The notes under the pieces were generated by a model, which worked only from the letters and a program-made list of their open reading frames with translations, ran no database searches and was not told the DNA's origin. A program made the translations under genes and the position numbers. A DNA stretch of 64,000 nt from Angiostrongylus vasorum (taxonomy: Eukaryota > Nematoda > Chromadorea > Rhabditida > Metastrongylidae): contig JADANN010000398.1 in NCBI GenBank assembly GCA_018806985.1, positions 453,501 to 517,500 of the forward strand. Direction: 5' to 3'. This document shows, one piece after another, positions 21,611-33,664 of the stretch (its first letter is position 1; each line of letters opens with the position of its first letter).

Positions 21611-24600
21611 ATGTCGCCGGGTTGTTCCCGTCTTTATGAACTCCAACCAGACCCATATGACGTCACTCAGCGACGAGCTCTTCGAATCTGTCTCTTTACT
21701 GACGTGAAAAATGCTGTAAGTCTTAGAGTATCATAAATCTCTGGGAACGGAGAATTTTTTCCAAGAATCTAGTATTTTTCTTCAGTGTGAACTACGTAAC
21801 AAATTGCGGAGTGGTGAAATTGATGCAGCAATGATTCGCGCTGAGTTGGTGAGTGGGGAAGAGTTGTTCATTGGGTTATTGAATTAAGAACTACACCTTA
21901 GCTGGACCTTAGCGATAGTGTTTAGTGGGTTATGTTTCATAGCATTTTCACTACGTACATGTGATTAACGAAATAATAGTAGCACGGATTTCTTAGTCAA
22001 AGTCTCTGTTGCTTCAGTTCTGTGTTTTTCCATTTTCACGTAATGTTATGACCGTTGACGGAGCTTTGATGTGATTACTGTTTTGCTACTTAGACAAGCT
22101 TTTTTTTCCCACATAGACATTTATCAAATATCCAAAGCCCACAGCAAATTAGAACGAAGTGTGAAGCTGAAGACATGGAACCGGGCAGACATTTATCAAA
22201 TATCCAAAGCCCACAGCAAATTAGAACGAAGTGTGAAGCTGAAGACATGGAACCGGGCTTTTTTCTTCTTTACTGCTTCCTCGACGCTCTTATCGGCTAT
22301 TTTAAACACTTGTTTTCTCATACCTGTTCGGATCTTAAATCATTGTTAATCACTGCCGATGGGAGGCAAATGGTACAGATCTATTTTTGTGAACAGAGTT
22401 AGTGCGAGAGGTTAGCGGCCGGCGGAATCTACTACGTGACGGCATCCAGATGTTGACGACGGATGAAAATTTGTACCAATTTTAATACGGTATATTTTTT
22501 CGTATAACGTACTCTGAAGAGACTTATATCTTGACGTTCAATTTACTAAACGCTCCACTGTGGACCTAATCGTTAGTGGTTCGTAAAATTGACTCAAGAA
22601 ACTGAAGGCAGTGCGATAAGTGGTGAGATAACTGTGCCAAACCACGAATCAAGGAGATAAATTTTCCTTCTTTCTATTAATTTCCACGTGTAAATGACGA
22701 ATTTCTCTGTTGGTATGACCAATTCTTCATCTTTCCGACACACGGGTATACTGAATCTTCTCTAAATCTAGAGGATGATTCAACTTCAGAGAATCTTGGT
22801 GTCGAATAGTCTGAATGTTTATGGATTCTGAGATTCATTTACTTGGGTTTGGAGACGCTTTTTTCATAATCTTAGTGTTCATATCCTATTCTTTCTTTGT
22901 ATCCATTTTATGGTTTAATTTCATTATTCGTTTACGATTGTTCGACGATATGCATCTCCAAACTCTAGTTATTGAACGTGTTTCCTTAGTTCAACATACA
23001 ATGTCTGACAGTTAGTTTCGCTTGCCACTTGGGACGGCGTCTAATTTTTCCAGTTGAGACTTGGTACAGGTTGCCCGTCATTGAAGCACATCGCTTTCTG
23101 CAAATAGTGAACGGTGCAGGTTTTTAGATAGCAAACGGAACTTTTTCGATAGCTGGAGGGCTTGAGGAGTTTAGAACCTCTGCTATCATTGAGCAAAAGA
23201 AAAGTGGCCTCCTGTTCTTCATAAATTGAGAGAACTACATTGTGTAATAAATGTTTTTGTTCATAACGTCCCATAACGTCCAAAACATCAGTTATGATAA
23301 CAAGAGCTGATAACTTTTCTAAGCATAAACTGTGTACTGTGTGGAAGCAAAATGATGGGCACATACTGTGCGAACATCCATTTCTCAACCTGTGCACTAC
23401 AATTACTTCTATAGAAGTTTCCTAAATGAATTACCATCTTATGGTAGCCGACAGGTGTCGCTACTTGTCGGATTTCAGTGTTTAAGTATAAGAGAGATTT
23501 CTTTATGCGGTCCTCATCGGTAACATTCTTTGCAGTGAGCACTCTTTTCGCCAACAAAACCATGTCGTTGCAGACAAACGAACTGGCACGATAAAGATTT
23601 TTTGTAAGTTATAAAGTGGGTTGTATAAAGTGCAGTTTTTCTTGGACCGCCTCTGACGCAACACGTGTTGGATGGGCCGTTGATCGAATGGGAAATGCAT
23701 AAAAAAGCAAAAAAGCTCTCTGTGTGGAAAAGAAAATCCAGAATAAATATGTCTAAGTAAATCCATTTCATCCACGTCGCTTCCTAACGCATGCGTTGAT
23801 GCCGATGCATCCTGGACATTGTGTGTGAAGATTCCCCAGTATTCTTTCGAAGTTGATTCACAATGAATATCTGAATATCGAAACCATTTGTAGTATTTCT
23901 GGGTTTTAATTCACGTCGTTAGCTAAGTTGCTCCAGAGATAAAGTGATAACTTAGGATGAGATTGTTAAATTGAAGAAAAATAATTGGTAAATCTACACA
24001 GGTTTGAGATCGACCTGAGGTTGTTGAATTTTATATAAAGCAGGGTGTCAAGTGTGTGTAATTGAATGCTGTTGAAGACCACATGCTTCTTTCATTCTCT
24101 GGAACTCTTTAAGAACTTCTTCCCACTGGTAGGGAAATATTTGGGACGTTTATGATGGCTCAGTCGATGCAGTAAAATCAATACTTTCTTGTGATTCCTA
24201 AACACAGTGTTATTGTATCGTTTGAGTGTTGTACACAATGGATTGGCGTACGGTATACTGAGGAATGTTTATTGGTGGTTATTCTCTTTGATATCCTCAG
24301 ACGATAGTATCAGAGTTTTAAAACTCTTGTGTAACAAGGATTTCTTTAAAAAAAGTCGAACTCGTCCACAGTTTGGATGACATTTCCTGCGAGCTATATG
24401 AATTGTGAAGGTGTAAACATCAAGGACATCTGAACAATTTAATAAGTGTAAAATAACTTAGCATTAAATAAGTACTTCTACGAAATATGATTGTTCACAT
24501 AATAAGTTGATAGGTAGAAATAGTGGATTTCCCACCAACCCTCACAAAAGAATTGTTAAGCGCGCAAGGTTTTTTTTTTTTTCAGGTGCTACAGCTCTTT

Positions 24601-26286
24601 GTCGTGCTTGCCGCAGCAAATCGTGCCGTTCACCAAGCTGCTCATAATCGATTGGCGACGCGAAGCCTCTCTGCCGAGCTCGTTTATAGTCTCTCGCCGA
24701 CCCGAAATGTGAGCTCTGTTAAACGTATACCTAGTGTTTATTCCGAGTTTTCAAGTTCGCCTCTCATTCATACATTTATTTCGCAATTGGTCAGGTTTCA
24801 CTTTCTGATTGTTGATAGTCTGGAGAGTCACTTCAACCTTGAAATTCCTAGCTATTTTCACGATATGTATTGGTTGTTTCGCAGATTTCGGACTCCTTAG
24901 TCACATTTGGTATAGCTGACACCAGCAAAAATGTACTGGTGTGTATATTTGATGACAAGGACGGTTCACTGATGAAGAAATTGGCGAAACAAATTGATGG
25001 TAAACCGGAGACGCTCGACAAGCTGTCCGGTATAATGGACTTCGGCCTAATTCAGAAGGTAATTTTTTATAATTAAACGTTTTTTTGGTTTGAAAACTGT
25101 ACCGTAGAAAAATGAATCGCTGCAAGGTCCATGGAGATGAACAAACTGTCTAAACAAGTTTTTTTTTGTAGGTTTTAGTATGGATGGCTCGTCTTGACAA
25201 TGTTTTTTGTAGATTTTAACGTGCAAAGAATAGCTTCTCATGAGACACCTTATGTATAATATCTGTAGTAGGAAAGTTAGCACTTGCCTACAAAAGATAC
25301 TTCAAAGAAAAAAGTTCACGTCAGCAGTCGGTAAGAAAATAATACGTTAATGTTCCCCCTTTTATTTACTTTTTACCTCCTACAACTTTCACGGCAGCGT
25401 ATTATTCGAAATCAACCACAACGACGGTGAGACATTTCGGAAAACTTGGACCCTGGACCAGATCGAACCACTACTTCCTTTCCGGGGGCTCGCGCATTAT
25501 ATAATGTGCCATGCTTTGCGGGTCTTTCAGCTAGTTTTTCGATCTGGCCCGGGGTCCAAGTTTTGCGAATGCCTTAGCATCGTTGTGGTTGATTTCGGAT
25601 AAAGGATAAAGGATAAAGCTCTTGGCGTTGATCAATCTCTGAGGGATGCGCCAGACATTCGACTTCATTAAGTATCGTTGGAGGTGATTGAATGCATATC
25701 TGGCTTTGTCTGGTACCAATTTGCCGACCCCGGAGCGATGGAAGGCTTGGTGGGCCATGGGCGCAAGGATCGATTCCATGTGTGTGTCGCAGTGGCGCCT
25801 CCAACCACTGCGCCACACGCGCCCTTGATTTCGGATAAAAGGTTAAAATCAGACATCTTAAAAGTCCCACCACGCAAACAATGAATTCAATGTGTACGAT
25901 TGAGAATGTGCTAATCGAATTCTCCGTAGATCGCTGTGTAGGATTTCAAGCTCATGATTTGAAAACTAGGAAAAACATTCGTTTCTGAAGGGAAGAAAAT
26001 TTGCTGACAAGTATTTCTAATAGTTGTCGTGTTTCTTTTTTTCTTTTTGGAAACGTCTTTGGCTCTGTTTTCACATATTCATGGAACATACCTGGGAGCC
26101 AGAATGCCAGAATGAATGAGGAATTATAGGAAATCAGGAATTGTAAGAATTAGACTAGGGGAAATCGCTGAATGATTTTCTCAACGAGGACTATTTTAGG
26201 TGTACCAACTTCGTGATTCGTTCAACGAAGATACCATATCTGACCATGTTCTCTCACGGATTGTTGCCAAGGATTTTATATCATGA
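21611..26286 (+). CDS. tprkb: TPRKB/Cgi121-family KEOPS complex subunit
   Basis: The Cgi121/TPRKB subunit binds the kinase Bud32/TP53RK in KEOPS, which makes the t6A modification of ANN-decoding tRNAs. It can also bind the tRNA 3' end. Five exons (21611-21715, 21786-21848, 24586-24708, 24885-25058, 26200-26286) are all phase 0 and give 183 codons, against about 175 in human. Hallmarks match in order: FTDVKNA (residues 29-35), LRSGEIDAAMI, the AAANRAVHQA helix (65-74), TRSLSAELVYSLSP, ISDSLVTFGI and the C-terminal YQL helix. Exon junctions align without gaps to the family. Intron 2 (2.7 kb) holds a tandem duplication and a nested gene; intron 4 holds SINE2 and SINE1 copies. Single intact copy; confident. 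Confidence 0.93.
22115..22258. repeat. perfect 72-bp tandem duplication
   Basis: Two identical 72-base units (22115-22186 and 22187-22258) start agacatttatcaaatatcc and end catggaaccgggc. The period is a multiple of three and the unit is open in two plus-strand frames. It lies in TPRKB intron 2 and is not needed for that protein. Perfect identity means recent origin or an assembly artefact. Confidence 0.95.
23041..23771 (-). CDS. nested gene in TPRKB intron 2, hypothetical
   Basis: Exons 23771-23665, 23582-23407 and 23336-23041 join with matching phases (2, then 1, then stop), 579 bases or 192 codons. Acceptors are tcgtgccag and ttccacacag; donors are gtgttg and gtaatt; introns are 82 and 70 bases. 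The N-terminus is hydrophobic (MKWIYLDIFILDFLFH), a possible signal or anchor. Later parts read VTDEDRIKKSLLYLNTE and VLDVMGRYEQKHLLHNVVLS. I do not recognise a family. It lies antisense to TPRKB. Confidence 0.5.
24300..24585. other. TPRKB intron 2, 3' part
   Basis: AT-rich intron ending in a long T tract and ttcag. No other feature. Confidence 0.5.
25422..25588 (-). mobile_element. SINE2-like element with inverted termini
   Basis: It starts aaccacaacgacggtgagac and ends with the near-reverse complement cttagcatcgttgtggtt. The inner arms ggaaaacttggaccc and gggtccaagttttgcg also pair. The B-box is reversed inside. TPRKB intron 4. Confidence 0.65.
25589..25839 (-). mobile_element. SINE1 copy with perfect 15-bp TSD
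   Basis: Element 25604-25824 is flanked by exact copies of ttgatttcggataaa (25589-25603 and 25825-25839). It lacks about 50 bp of the core. The tail is (ggataaa)n at 25604-25617. It was inserted next to the SINE2-like element. Confidence 0.92.
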
Positions 26287-26299
26287 AATCCTCGATTTC

Positions 26300-27606
26300 T
26301 TGTTTACCACCTTTTTTTTTAACGTACTTCTGCAGGTGTTCTAGATCTATTTTATTTCGCCTTTGCATCTCGAGTGAAAAAACCTCGCTTACCTTCCAGC
26401 CTAGATTTTCCGTATGTTTTTGTGGATACGTCTGTGCGACTCCTTACGACTATTAATTGTCGAGCATTTGACATTAGTCGCACTATAACCTCACTCACTA
26501 GGCCTTAGTTTAAACCATCTGTCTTCATTATTTATGAGACTCAATCACTTAAGAGATGGTGCGTAGCTTTGTTATAGCTAAAAATCCTGATGTGCTGAGT
26601 TCCTGCTCTCCATATTTCCATAGATTCTTCTAGTCGTATAGTGGTAATAATGTATAGTGTGTGATCAATCTTTATCATATTTACAAAGTCACGGTAACTA
26701 TCGAAATATGTAGTACTCATTTCTCTAGCCCATTTTTACAAGTCCATTCATTAGTATCAATAAACTGTGATAATACTGATTACAAAGATTTTGCAAAGTT
26801 TAAAAATAACTGGAAAGGATCCAAGCTGCTGTATTCGATATGTGTGCTTAAAGAATTCGAAAAGTGGTCAGTAGTAATAAGAGAAGTCCAATCGTAGGGC
26901 TACCAGTCGAGTTGCACAAATCCCCTACGCAACAGCAGTTCCGCTCATCACTTGGACCTACGCATCCTTCCTCCTAAAATAGTAGATTTTTTGTTGTATA
27001 GTACATCCAGAGTAAAGTATCGCGGCTTTGAACAGAAGAAAATCGTGTCGTAAGGTTCCTAGGTAGTTGCTGCAAGGAGGTGAAGCATAACTTTGTTCAA
27101 GTGAACGTTTTGAAGTGAGAATAGGAACCGTAGTAGAATTGAGGACGTTCCATGCATACTACGTCGACCCATTTTTAAAAAATTTTTTAAAAAACTCGCT
27201 TTCTGAAGAGTAAACCACTGACTTCCTCATTGGATATCTCTATGAGAACCAGGTTGTCATGAAAATTTGAGATTCAGTGCTCTGTAAAGCGAATGTGGCG
27301 ACTTGGCTTAGAAAGCATAAACAGTCTCAACCTGAGAACGAGTTTTTTGCAATTCTAAATCGATGAAGACATTCCTGCGTTCTGAGATAGTTGCAAATTT
27401 CTGCCCTTGAAAAGTTGGTACGACTCCCTTTTTAAAGCTGTATATATAGAAATGTCGCTGTGTAGTTCACAAAATGCTCAAGAGCTGATCGGGTAAAAAC
27501 TCTCGTCTGCTTTTCGTTAACTGCTTGGGACCACTGACTACAGCAATATCTTGTGGATCCTAGTGCTAATGTGTTCCAGATTATATGATAAGCATTCTGA
27601 CTTTTA
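26300..27606. other. TPRKB 3' flank
   Basis: An AATAAA occurs at about 26758, far from the stop. A 79-codon AT-rich plus-strand open frame (26661-26897) may be chance. Otherwise featureless. Confidence 0.35.
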
Positions 27607-27882
27607 AAGGATAAAGGATTTCGGCGTTGATAAGCCCTTGAAGTATGCGCCATGCATTGGACTTCTTTGAGCATCGTTGGAGGTGATTGAATGCATATCT
27701 GGCCTTTACAATGACTCGCAGTGGCCTACCAATGTATCGAGCCAGTGCTGCTATCCTCCCAGACAAGTCTGGTGCCAATTTGTCGACCCCGAAGGGATGG
27801 AAGACTTGGTGAGCCTGGGGCGCGGGGATCGATTCCGTGTGTATTGCAAAGCACTTCCAACCACTGTACTACACGCGCCCAT
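27607..27882 (-). mobile_element. SINE1 copy
   Basis: Minus-oriented, near full length. Flanks share cattctgac/cattctaac as an imperfect target duplication. Confidence 0.88.
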
Positions 27883-29537
27883 TCTAACAGTTGTGAATGT
27901 AAAACGAAGAATGGTGTTTGTGTTCTCAACCCACAAAAAAGGAACTGAACAAGTACTATTTTTTTTCGCATGCTCGTTTTTCATTTGGTTCTACGCAGGA
28001 GGACGAAAATAGATGGGCTTGAGTGAGTAAGCAAACCGGTCGCCACGTGGTTGTCAAACAGACGTCCGACGATAACAACAAAACTAGGCAAACAGCATGA
28101 TGTGGTCGTTTCACATTTACTGAACTGTGGACAGCTGAGTCATTTGTGAGATTCAGCAGAAAGTTAAGAACTAACGGGTTCTGTAGAGGAAATCTTAGTG
28201 TTGCTGGCAAGACCAAGTAATGTTGGTAGCCACTCCCCTTGCAAAGCAGCCGTTTAACGAGTCTAATCCACGTGATGGATCTTAAATCGACCATTTGGGA
28301 GGTAACAAAAGCGCTTCCCGATGTGGCAAATGAGGGGGATACCGGGATCGATGATTTATAAAGTGAAAATCCTTGGTTTGGTACTAAGTGTGCAGGGGGT
28401 TGGATTCTGTGACTTTGCTGTGCTGGAGACGGAGAGGGTGACGTGCTTGCCCATGTTCATGCTGTGTGATTCCCACCGAATCACCTAAATACTACAAGAC
28501 CCACATCTACCCGGAATGAACTCGATGAACTTCCTATCGGCACAACCAGGTACTCATGAAAGAGTCGTGCGAACAGCTTGTGGGCATACTCGTGCCAAAG
28601 AAGATAAAAAAAGGCGCCATGTGAAGAATGCGAGGTTTTTCGTGTTCTTCAACTGAGCGTAATGTATTGTATCATTCTGGAGTGCGACAAAAGGAACAGA
28701 AACATTATCCCTCAACATATCTCATGTTACTGCAAATTGTATTTACAACAAATTTAAAGAGTTGTACGTAGTTAAATGACCAGTCTTCGTATCTCGTGCC
28801 GTCTCTCCACTTTCATTCATTTCATTACCTTCAAACCGCTATCTACAGAGGTATCTCGAGACAGTTCCGTGCATGATCCTCAAGTCATAAGACTCATCAT
28901 CATCAGACAGAAGTCATCATAGGATTCATTGTCTTCATAGGGATGTGACTCGCAGAAAAGTTCCCTCCGATTAAAAAAAAAGGCGATTCTCTGTTGAGCA
29001 TTAACAAACACTATACCAGAACTACCGTGGGATCTCAGAGAGAATCGGACTCAATTAGCGCGAAAACGTTAATGGGGAAAGAAAGAAACAATTCTTCGAG
29101 TGGTTGGTGAACTAATGAAAGTCCGTACACACTCCTAGTGACGGATGCGAAACCACAAATCCACCCATTGGTAGGAGAGACTAGGTTCCCATAATATGTG
29201 AATATGGGTCGTACAAATAAACAAATAAGCAAATGTCGTGGTATGAATTGTTAGAGCTCTGTTAACGTGTAGATGTATTTAAGGAGTTAGTATAATATAT
29301 CCAAGCGATGAGCATGTGGTCCGCACGGTAATTTATTAAATGAGCTACTGTACTACTTGTTTTGTGCTTTAGTGATCGGTAGTGAGTCTGCTTTAGGTTA
29401 CTTCAGATGGAAGGCATAGTTTTCTTGCATGGTAGTTAAAGTGCAAATTGAAGAATGATGAGACGACTATACTTGTCTATCGTAAGTCTAGAAAAGTCTA
29501 GAAACAAGTACTACGACTAAAGATCAAGAAAACTCAC
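27883..29537. other. no supported gene
   Basis: A 113-codon minus frame at 27956-28294 lacks splice or motif support. The missing third exon of the secreted-protein gene at 29538-30529 may lie here, but I could not find it. Confidence 0.35.
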
Positions 29538-30529
29538 AAAACATTTTCCCGGTTCACCACAACTTTTCGTGATCGTATAGCTTTCGTCACCGTTGAGATG
29601 CCTCTTCACATAGCTGTTGAAGCAAAAGTCAGCCATCGGGCAACTCACTGAATAAGGAGAGTTTGTGTTTCCTTAGTACTGTCTTGTATAAAAGATAAAA
29701 GAATAAAGCTTTCGGCATTGACCAATCTCTGCGCCATGCATTCGACTTCATTAAGCATCGTTGGAGGTGATTAAATGCATATCTGGCATTTACAACAATT
29801 CGCGGTAGCCTACCGATGTGTTGAGTCAGTGCTGCTATCCACCCAGACAAGTATGGCACCGATTTGACGACCATAGAGGGATGGAAGGCTTGGTGGTCCT
29901 AGGGCGCCAGGATCGACTCCATGTGTGTTGCAAGGCCCTCCGACCACTGCGCTATACGCCCCCCCTACTGTCTTACATAGACCAAAAAACAAAGGTTTTA
30001 AGATAAAGACTGCAAAAATACCTTAAACTATTGCTTGAACCCCCGATCAAGTTTTTTTTTCTAACAACAGCACTCTATTAACACAGTAAAGTCAGAATTA
30101 CAATGATTTTAAAGGTAGCATTGCTTTGTGATAGATAATTGCATATTCACATGAAAACAGTGGATGGAAGAGTAGGAAACAGCGTTGTTTGGGCAAATGA
30201 TTTAGGTTTTAAAGCCTTCAACTTCTCACGTATGCAGTAGTAATGTGTGGAAACTCTGAACTTAAAGATGTTTTGGTCAGAAGTGCGTTGTAAATCTTAA
30301 ACTATACTCTAAAACCACATGAAATTTCGTCATATCTGAAGGTGTCGCTGCTGATTTCTAGCATTTCGCCAGCTTTTTATGACTGCATCCAGCGGCGTTA
30401 CTCCTACGACTCACGTGGTATGTAGGGTATTCCTTGCCCAGGGAACGTCTCTTGACCGGAGAAGCAGCGGATGGCAGCCAGTGCACCCATGACTGGTAAG
30501 AGAAGCATAATCAGACGGTAATGCATCAT
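29538..30529 (-). CDS. secreted Cys-rich (Ly6/ET-module-like) protein, 5' exons
   Basis: Exon 1 (30529-30415) begins at ATG directly after ttacagcttag, a probable spliced-leader site. It encodes a clear signal peptide (MMHYRLIMLLLPVMGALA) and then IRCFSG, a start typical of nematode Ly6-like/ET modules. Donor gtgagt, phase 1. Exon 2 (29647-29538, acceptor ccttattcag, donor gtgagt) continues in phase with SCPMADFCFNSYVK and ITKSCGEPGKCF, giving regularly spaced Cys. The expected last exon with a C.C..D.CN pattern was not found. A SINE1 lies in the intron. Secretion is well supported, the family tentative. Confidence 0.65.
29693..29966 (-). mobile_element. SINE1 copy
   Basis: Minus-oriented, full length, flanked by tactgtctt on both sides. 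It lies in the intron of the secreted-protein gene, 46 bases from exon 2. Confidence 0.88.
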
Positions 30530-30943
30530 CTAAGCTGTAACAGTCTAGCCAACGTTATCGATAATATCGAACATCACAGAACGAGCTACTAGTGAATCTA
30601 ACACTCTCGCGATGACGCGTAATCTCAGGCTTCATGCGGACTGAACGACAGCTAGTTTTCAGCCTCAATGGACTTGTTGCTTTTTTTTGAAAATAAACAA
30701 CAACTGTTCGGTAACTAGAGGACCTCGTGGGTTGCGAACATGAGTGGATTGTAAGGAAGATTTTGTTCTATCGTTCTATGGGAACGAATGACATTTATGA
30801 TGCTAGTTACTACATGTTACTATAGTCCACCATACGACCACATTACTGTCAGCATTTGAAAGTATTTTGCAACTTATGCGTCTCTCTTTTAGTATTTTTT
30901 TATATCCGCACACTCTATAAGATAACTGTCACTCACTATAAAG

Positions 30944-31132
30944 CTAAGGATAAAGCTCTCGGCGTTGATCAATCCCTGAGGGATGTCCCATGCATTCGAA
31001 TTCACTAAGCATCGTTTTGAGGTGATTGGATGCATATCTTACTTTTACAATGACTCGCGGTGGCCTACCGATGTATCGAGCCAGTGCTGCTATCCTCTTA
31101 GACAAGTCTGGTACCAATATGCACGCGCCCCC
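30944..31132 (-). mobile_element. SINE1 copy, internally deleted
   Basis: It retains the tail and core, then jumps to the terminal cacgcgcccc, losing most of the tRNA-like head. Flanked by an actcactata duplication. Confidence 0.85.
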
Positions 31133-31257
31133 TATTACTCACTATAGCAATTAGAATTGAAAGAGTAGTCACTTAGTACCCAAACTTCTGGTTAGTAAAC
31201 TCGTTCGGAAAATTGTTTCTCGTAAATTTCTAAGTGTAAGAAAGAGCTTTTCCTTAC

Positions 31258-31296
31258 CAACGCCCAATAAGACATCTGTGTTCTGCAAGCTATCAG
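31258..31296 (-). CDS. candidate 39-bp exon
   Basis: Strong acceptor ttctattcag and donor gtaagg enclose SLQNTDVLLGV with 2- and 1-base remainders. It may belong with the exon at 32259-32478. Confidence 0.3.
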
Positions 31297-31654
31297 CTGA
31301 ATAGAAAAAGTTTGTGAAAATAGCTCTATACGTTAAAAATAAACTACCGGAAAAAAAAATGAAACCTCTATAACACCTACAGGTGTCACTCGTCGCAAGA
31401 GTGTTCAAACGACATAACGGTCAGTCTGAATAGTTGAACGCGTATATGAGACGTTTAGCTCAAATATTCTTGGTGTTGTTAGAAGTATAAGCACAAAATC
31501 AAGTCTAATACTGTCCAGTTTTTACTATTTTTTGACTATTTTGCTTGGAATACATTCGAAATAGTAAGCGCTAGAATGCAAAACTAACTAATTAATAAAT
31601 TACTGTTTTTTGTGATGGGCACAGATGAAGTCGTTAACACAAGGTTTACTCAAC

Positions 31655-31700
31655 GGTGGCTAACATTCCGGTGGATTTCGCGTTTTTTCAGAGCCGGGAA
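31655..31700 (-). ncRNA. diverged Penelope-type hammerhead-like motif
   Basis: The plus strand reads gctaacattccggtggattt then cgcgttttttcagagccg. This matches the motif at 48765-48800 with decay in the core. Confidence 0.35.
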
Positions 31701-31977
31701 AGGTAAAATTGACACGCAGTGTAGCCAAGCAAACAATTCCATAACCCCGACGGAAAACTCGAATTATTTGAAAAACTATTTATCATTCCCGAGGTTAACA
31801 GAATGTTGGTCCTGGGAATTAATAGGTCAAGAAGACTGAACGTAGGGACCGTGGGACTAGTTTCAGCAAAACATGGCGATTTTTTCCCTTCAAATGTTAT
31901 ATTCCTAGAACAACAGAAATTCTAATATTACAAAAGTTAATATTGGAAAAGTAGTGTAATCTAAACAAGGCAAGAGT

Positions 31978-32236
31978 CTAAAGGTTTTCGGTGTTGATTA
32001 ATCCGTTAGGGATGCGCCTTACATTCGGCTCCATTAAACAAAACAGAGGTGATTGAATGCATATTTGACCTGAACAGCGGTTTCTGGTGGCTTACTGATA
32101 AATCAAGCCAGTGTTCTTATCCTCTCCAACAAATCTGGCACTGATTTTACAACCTATAAAGAATGAAGAGCATCATTAGCCCGGGTGCGGAATCGAACCA
32201 GAGATAACAGGTGTTGCAATTTTTGAATGGCCCCTA
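31978..32236 (-). mobile_element. SINE1 copy, old
   Basis: Minus-oriented and strongly diverged. It is recognisable by gttgattaatccgttaggga and the reversed B-box gcggaatcgaacc. Confidence 0.7.
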
Positions 32237-32258
32237 CTAAAATAAGTATCGCTTTTAC

Positions 32259-32478
32259 CTTACAGTAGATAGTCGTAGAGTTGTCGGATTGTAGTGTGGG
32301 TTCGGTAACGGATTGAGGATCTGTTATTATCTCTGCTGACATACTGAGAGCTGATTGAGCGTAGTTCTCCATGAGACCCCGAGATAACAACGTTATGATA
32401 CTTCTTTGTCCTTGCCACAGACATTCGCTAGCATTCGTGAATCCGAGGAGATTTGCTGCCTTGCGACTATGATTCCTA
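32259..32478 (-). CDS. internal exon, unknown gene
   Basis: Acceptor tttccatccag, 1-base remainder, 73 open codons and donor gtaaaa. It includes RKAANLLGFTNASECLWQGQ and MENYAQSALSMSAEIITDPQ. Coding quality is high, but no family is recognised. Confidence 0.5.
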
Positions 32479-32636
32479 CTGGATGGAAACGATCTCTATG
32501 AGTGGAGAACGCGAATGAGGATGGTGCAAATTATCGGACCGCTACTCATTTCACAGCATGCAATCCATTTGCAGCAAACTTTCCTTGCAAAAACGGCAAG
32601 CTGTACAATTTTTGCCATAGGCATGTTATTGGTTAC

Positions 32637-33059
32637 CTATCTTAGTCCCAACGCTTTCAAATCTTTTAAGACCTTCTCCCTAAGATCTAGACACTTCGCG
32701 AACGCTATAGAACTCTTGTGATTGAAGATTTCCTGGCTTGCACGACAATAAACTTGACAATGTTTGTTGAAGAAAAGCAGAAATCTTTGATCTGCATTAT
32801 ATTTCTGGGCAAAATACAAATTTTCTATAATGAACTTGAATCGATCTCTAGTTATCTCGGTACAGTATGGAAAACCGTCAACAGACATATCGCTTGAACA
32901 GGGGTAGTTTGGAACGAGCGGTTAAACTTTTCCGAACAGAAGTGTCGTAGCCGAGAATTTTTCCACACCGACAGATATTGTCGCTGTCCAGCAATCATCT
33001 GGATGCCGATGCCGTATTCGTCGTTTTCAATTAGGATGCGCACAGCCATTGTGTGCCAT
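32637..33059 (-). CDS. hypothetical protein, two 3' exons
   Basis: Exon 33059-32973 (acceptor gattatag) encodes MAVRILIENDEYGIGIQM. Exon 32892-32637 (acceptor cctgttcaag) follows in phase 2, encoding EITRDRFKFIIENLYFAQKY and a helical C-terminus (CLDLREKVLKDLKALG) before TAG. The RDRF..I..L.F pattern faintly recalls piggyBac-type transposases, but I cannot support that. Confidence 0.4.
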
Positions 33060-33424
33060 CTATAATCACTTTGTATTAGTCCAACTGGAGTTTCTCAATG
33101 TGAAGTCAATTCCGCGTTGATATGTTGTTGATGTCTGGATGCGGATGACCCACAGATCTCATTCTTCTTTACCAAACATCTTCAGCATTCATTGTTGTGG
33201 TCCTCATGGTCGATGAGCTGCACTTATATCATCTGTGCCGTTGTAGTATCATTCTCCTCTACTGCTCACCATCACCACTTTAAACTATGAAAAACATTCG
33301 TCCTTATAGTGAATGTGTGCTTCCAGTAAATTGTCTTTAAGAAAAAAAACTCTTGAAAATCTTAGAAGAAACTATTAAAATGATAAGCATCATAGAACAG
33401 AAGGCATGGAGAGTCTGGTTGAAT

Positions 33425-33540
33425 TACAACCACAACGAGGCTGAAATAACCGCAAAAATTGGACCCCGCGCCAAATAAAAGGTTAACAGTGTCGCTTGAG
33501 TTAGCTTTTTTGAGGCGGTCATGGGGCACTTAAGAACAAA
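33425..33540 (-). mobile_element. SINE2 fragment
   Basis: It begins aaccacaacgaggctgaaat, the inverted 3' end of the family. The rest is degraded. Confidence 0.5.
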
Positions 33541-33664
33541 AATTACCGTACTGAATGGGCGGACTTGCTACAGTATACTAAAGCAATAGATGATGAAAGT
33601 ACATACAAAACTACACACAGGTCTTTGTAAGGTAGAAAATAATCGCCATAATATAAATATTTGA

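Noticed and set aside
24901..25283. Minus-strand ORFs opposite TPRKB exon 4
   Set aside because: Shadows of a well-supported plus-strand coding exon and its intron.
32637..33059. piggyBac transposase
   Set aside because: Only a faint RDRF..I..L.F similarity. No catalytic aspartates or terminal TTAA repeats seen.
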